From contig CAIYZZ010000476.1 in NCBI GenBank assembly GCA_903930805.1, positions 1 to 6,512 of the forward strand: a DNA stretch of 6,512 nucleotides, given 5' to 3'. The notes beneath the pieces are model-generated. The model was not told where the DNA came from and made no database searches. It saw only the letters and a program-made list of their open reading frames with translations. The position numbers and the translations under genes were made by a program. Shown here in pieces: positions 5,702-6,512 of the stretch (its first letter is position 1; every line of letters begins with the position of its first letter). The DNA comes from an uncultured Rhodocyclaceae bacterium (GTDB lineage Bacteria; Pseudomonadota; Gammaproteobacteria; Burkholderiales; Rhodocyclaceae).

Positions 5702-6142
5702 TTATTCAAGCTTGTTGCCAGCGGCCTTCCAGCCATCGACGCCAGCACGCAGCCAATACACCGTCTTGTAGCCTGCCTTGGCCGCCAGCACGCTGGCCTT
5801 GTAATGCCGCCAGCCGGAGGGGCCGTTGCCAAAGATTAGGATCGGGGTGGCCTTGTCGGCAGGTAGTTTGGCAACCACCCAGACATCCTTGCTGGCGTCA
5901 AAATCGGGGGCGTTGGCGCTGCCATTGGTGTAGGGCAGACTGACCGCCCCTTTGATGGTCCCTTCGGCGAAATCAGAAGGAACACGAACGTCATAGTATT
6001 TGATGCCCTTGGCGATCAGATCCTTCGCTTTGGCGACGTCGACGATCTCGACGCCCGGCACGGCACTGGGTGTCTCGGCAGCAATCGAACTGGTGGCAGC
6101 AAGAAAAGACATAAAGAACAAGGCAAGGATTCGTTTCAGCAT
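5702..6142 (-). CDS. Exported rhodanese-fold protein lacking the catalytic cysteine
   Basis: A 146-residue single-domain protein with a Sec-type signal peptide: K3-R4, a hydrophobic stretch about 5-18, and probable cleavage after A21 or A22 (SIAAET). It should act in the periplasm. The mature part follows the rhodanese fold: IVDVAKAKDLIAKG (33-46), YYDVRVPSDFAEGTIKGAVSLPY (49-71, the DVR..F..G.I.GA signature), then PILIFGNGP (100-108), the ASVLAAKAGYKTVYWLRAGVDGW end (116-138). Active rhodaneses carry a nucleophilic Cys at the start of the loop after the central strand. Here that loop reads GNGPSG (105-110) followed by WR, with Gly at the Cys position. The whole protein has no cysteine at all. 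Thiosulfate:cyanide sulfurtransferase activity is therefore not expected, and a binding or scaffold role is more likely. The start ATG has AAGGAGT upstream with 7 nt spacing. It precedes the chemoreceptor gene on the same strand. Confidence 0.9.
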   Translation of the reverse strand: MLKRILALFFMSFLAATSSIAAETPSAVPGVEIVDVAKAKDLIAKGIKYYDVRVPSDFAEGTIKGAVSLPYTNGSANAPDFDASKDVWVVAKLPADKATPILIFGNGPSGWRHYKASVLAAKAGYKTVYWLRAGVDGWKAAGNKLE

Positions 6143-6149
6143 GGTTTAA

Positions 6150-6153
6150 CTCC
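6150..6153 (-). promoter_or_regulatory. Strong ribosome binding site of the rhodanese-like gene
   Basis: Minus-strand GGAG within AAGGAGT lies 7 nt before the ATG at 6142, the best Shine-Dalgarno in the window. No confident promoter hexamers were found for this gene in 6154-6318. Confidence 0.75.
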
Positions 6154-6318
6154 TTTTTTCCATTGGTGGCCAGGGAACACGTCTATGAACCCGTCCCTAG
6201 CGAGCGATAATAACCCGATTTGAACAAGGCATGCAGCTCATACAGAATCTCGAAAATGCCTAGTAGCACCAGCGCCTCGTACCCATAAGCGACGATCGCG
6301 TTGCCCCGGTAGCGGCAA
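6154..6318. other. Intergenic stretch without a convincing gene
   Basis: Divergent region between the rhodanese-like gene and the ccdA promoter. The minus strand is open from 6464 down to a TAG at 6183-6185, and its last ~40 codons (6183-6305) read like a protein C-terminus (for example GYEALVLLGIFEILYELHAL). It has no credible start or ribosome site, and its upstream part runs antisense through ccdA. It is either chance or a remnant of a gene cut off next to the ccdA promoter. Confidence 0.4.
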
Positions 6319-6347
6319 TTGACACGCAAGCATGATGCGCATAAAGT
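6319..6347 (+). promoter_or_regulatory. Sigma-70-type promoter of ccdA
   Basis: A perfect -35 hexamer TTGACA (6319-6324) is followed after exactly 17 nt by TAAAGT (6342-6347), which matches the -10 consensus at 4 of 6 positions. Transcription would begin around 6353-6356, giving a 5' leader of about 20-30 nt before ccdA. Confidence 0.65.
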
Positions 6348-6355
6348 TTGCGCAT
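6335..6355. promoter_or_regulatory. Inverted-repeat operator over the ccdA -10 element
   Basis: Arms ATGCGCA (6335-6341) and TGCGCAT (6349-6355) are perfect complements around a 7-nt spacer that contains the -10 hexamer. CcdA-type antitoxins are ribbon-helix-helix repressors that bind palindromes in their own promoters, so this is a plausible autoregulatory operator. The assignment is inference from position and symmetry. Confidence 0.55.
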
Positions 6356-6364
6356 TGAGAGCAA

Positions 6365-6368
6365 AGGA
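6365..6368 (+). promoter_or_regulatory. Shine-Dalgarno that questions the ccdA start
   Basis: AGGA lies 6 nt before an in-frame GTG (6375-6377) but 15 nt before the ATG at 6384. Homology favours the ATG (MTKKAANLSV) as the first conserved position, while spacing favours GTG with three extra residues (fMet-Gly-Thr). Confidence 0.45.
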
Positions 6369-6383
6369 AGAAACGTGGGCACC

Positions 6384-6512
6384 ATGACAAAAAAAGCCGC
6401 CAACCTCAGTGTGCGCGCCGACCTGCTCGAAGAGGCACGTGCCTACAGGATCAATTTGTCGCAAACCCTTGAAGCCGCCTTGCTGGCTGAACTGAAGAAG
6501 GAAAAGGAACGC
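6384..6512 (+). CDS. ccdA: CcdA-family type II antitoxin, N-terminal part (3' end outside window)
   Basis: The first 43 codons are visible before the window ends. The sequence KKAANLSVRADLLEEARAY followed by RINLSQTLEAALLAELKK is the characteristic ribbon-helix-helix DNA-binding domain of CcdA antitoxins: a short beta strand (about 6-11), helix A (about 12-20), turn, and helix B from about N24-L25-S26. Full-length members are about 75-85 residues and end in a flexible tail that wraps the CcdB toxin, a DNA gyrase poison. That tail and the toxin gene would lie to the right. The gene has its own promoter and an overlapping palindrome, so it begins a separate transcription unit from the flanking genes, as expected for a mobile toxin-antitoxin module. 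An upstream GTG at 6375 is an alternative start. On a chromosome such modules act in stress responses or stabilise a region. Confidence 0.88.
   Translation, partial: MTKKAANLSVRADLLEEARAYRINLSQTLEAALLAELKKEKER

Noticed and set aside
6183..6464. 93-codon minus-strand open frame as an intact gene
   Set aside because: It would start at TTG without a ribosome site and runs antisense through the ccdA start, promoter and operator. The first half is low-quality protein sequence.

Overview
The window is a GC-rich piece of a bacterial chromosome. Gene content points to a Gram-negative betaproteobacterium, and a Rhodocyclales-like lineage (Dechloromonas/Azonexus/Accumulibacter type) is my best guess. 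The reasons are GlnRS upstream of a group-2 PyrF, a class I PPK2, an HPt plus HD-GYP protein, a chemoreceptor and an exported rhodanese-fold protein. The genus cannot be fixed from sequence alone. I found no rRNA, tRNA, CRISPR array, insertion sequence or prophage gene.

Left block (1-3870, plus strand). Five genes lie head to tail with tiny gaps or overlaps and probably form one transcription unit. They are the 3' end of glnS (glutaminyl-tRNA synthetase), pyrF (orotidine 5'-phosphate decarboxylase, overlapping glnS), a polyphosphate kinase 2 gene with a Lys/Ala-rich N-terminal tail, a histidine-phosphotransfer (HPt) plus HD-GYP signalling protein with a partly degenerate active site, and an 87-residue free-standing lipoyl-domain protein. 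The lipoyl gene starts with TTG directly after, and in frame with, the TAA of the HD-GYP gene. The block thus joins housekeeping translation and pyrimidine synthesis to polyphosphate/nucleotide metabolism and a phosphorelay-type regulator.

Middle (3871-3996). This is a short convergent intergenic gap. It holds a 25-bp near-copy of an internal pyrF segment and two overlapping, mutually exclusive inverted repeats. No classical intrinsic terminator is visible.

Right block (3997-6142, minus strand). A small exported rhodanese-fold protein without any cysteine lies upstream of a methyl-accepting chemotaxis protein. They are separated by 85 nt that contain a strong RNA hairpin, whose pairing is complete only in the minus-strand transcript. 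The two may be co-transcribed.

Right edge (6143-6512). After about 230 bases without a convincing gene comes the start of a CcdA-family antitoxin gene on the plus strand, cut by the window end. It has a good sigma-70-type promoter, and a perfect 7-bp inverted repeat brackets its -10 hexamer, which fits toxin-antitoxin autoregulation. The partner toxin (expected CcdB) would lie beyond the window.

Nothing here is clearly a new multi-gene system. The least ordinary items are the HPt/HD-GYP plus in-frame lipoyl pair, the cysteine-less rhodanese with its intercistronic hairpin, the pyrF-derived intergenic repeat and the ccdA operator.
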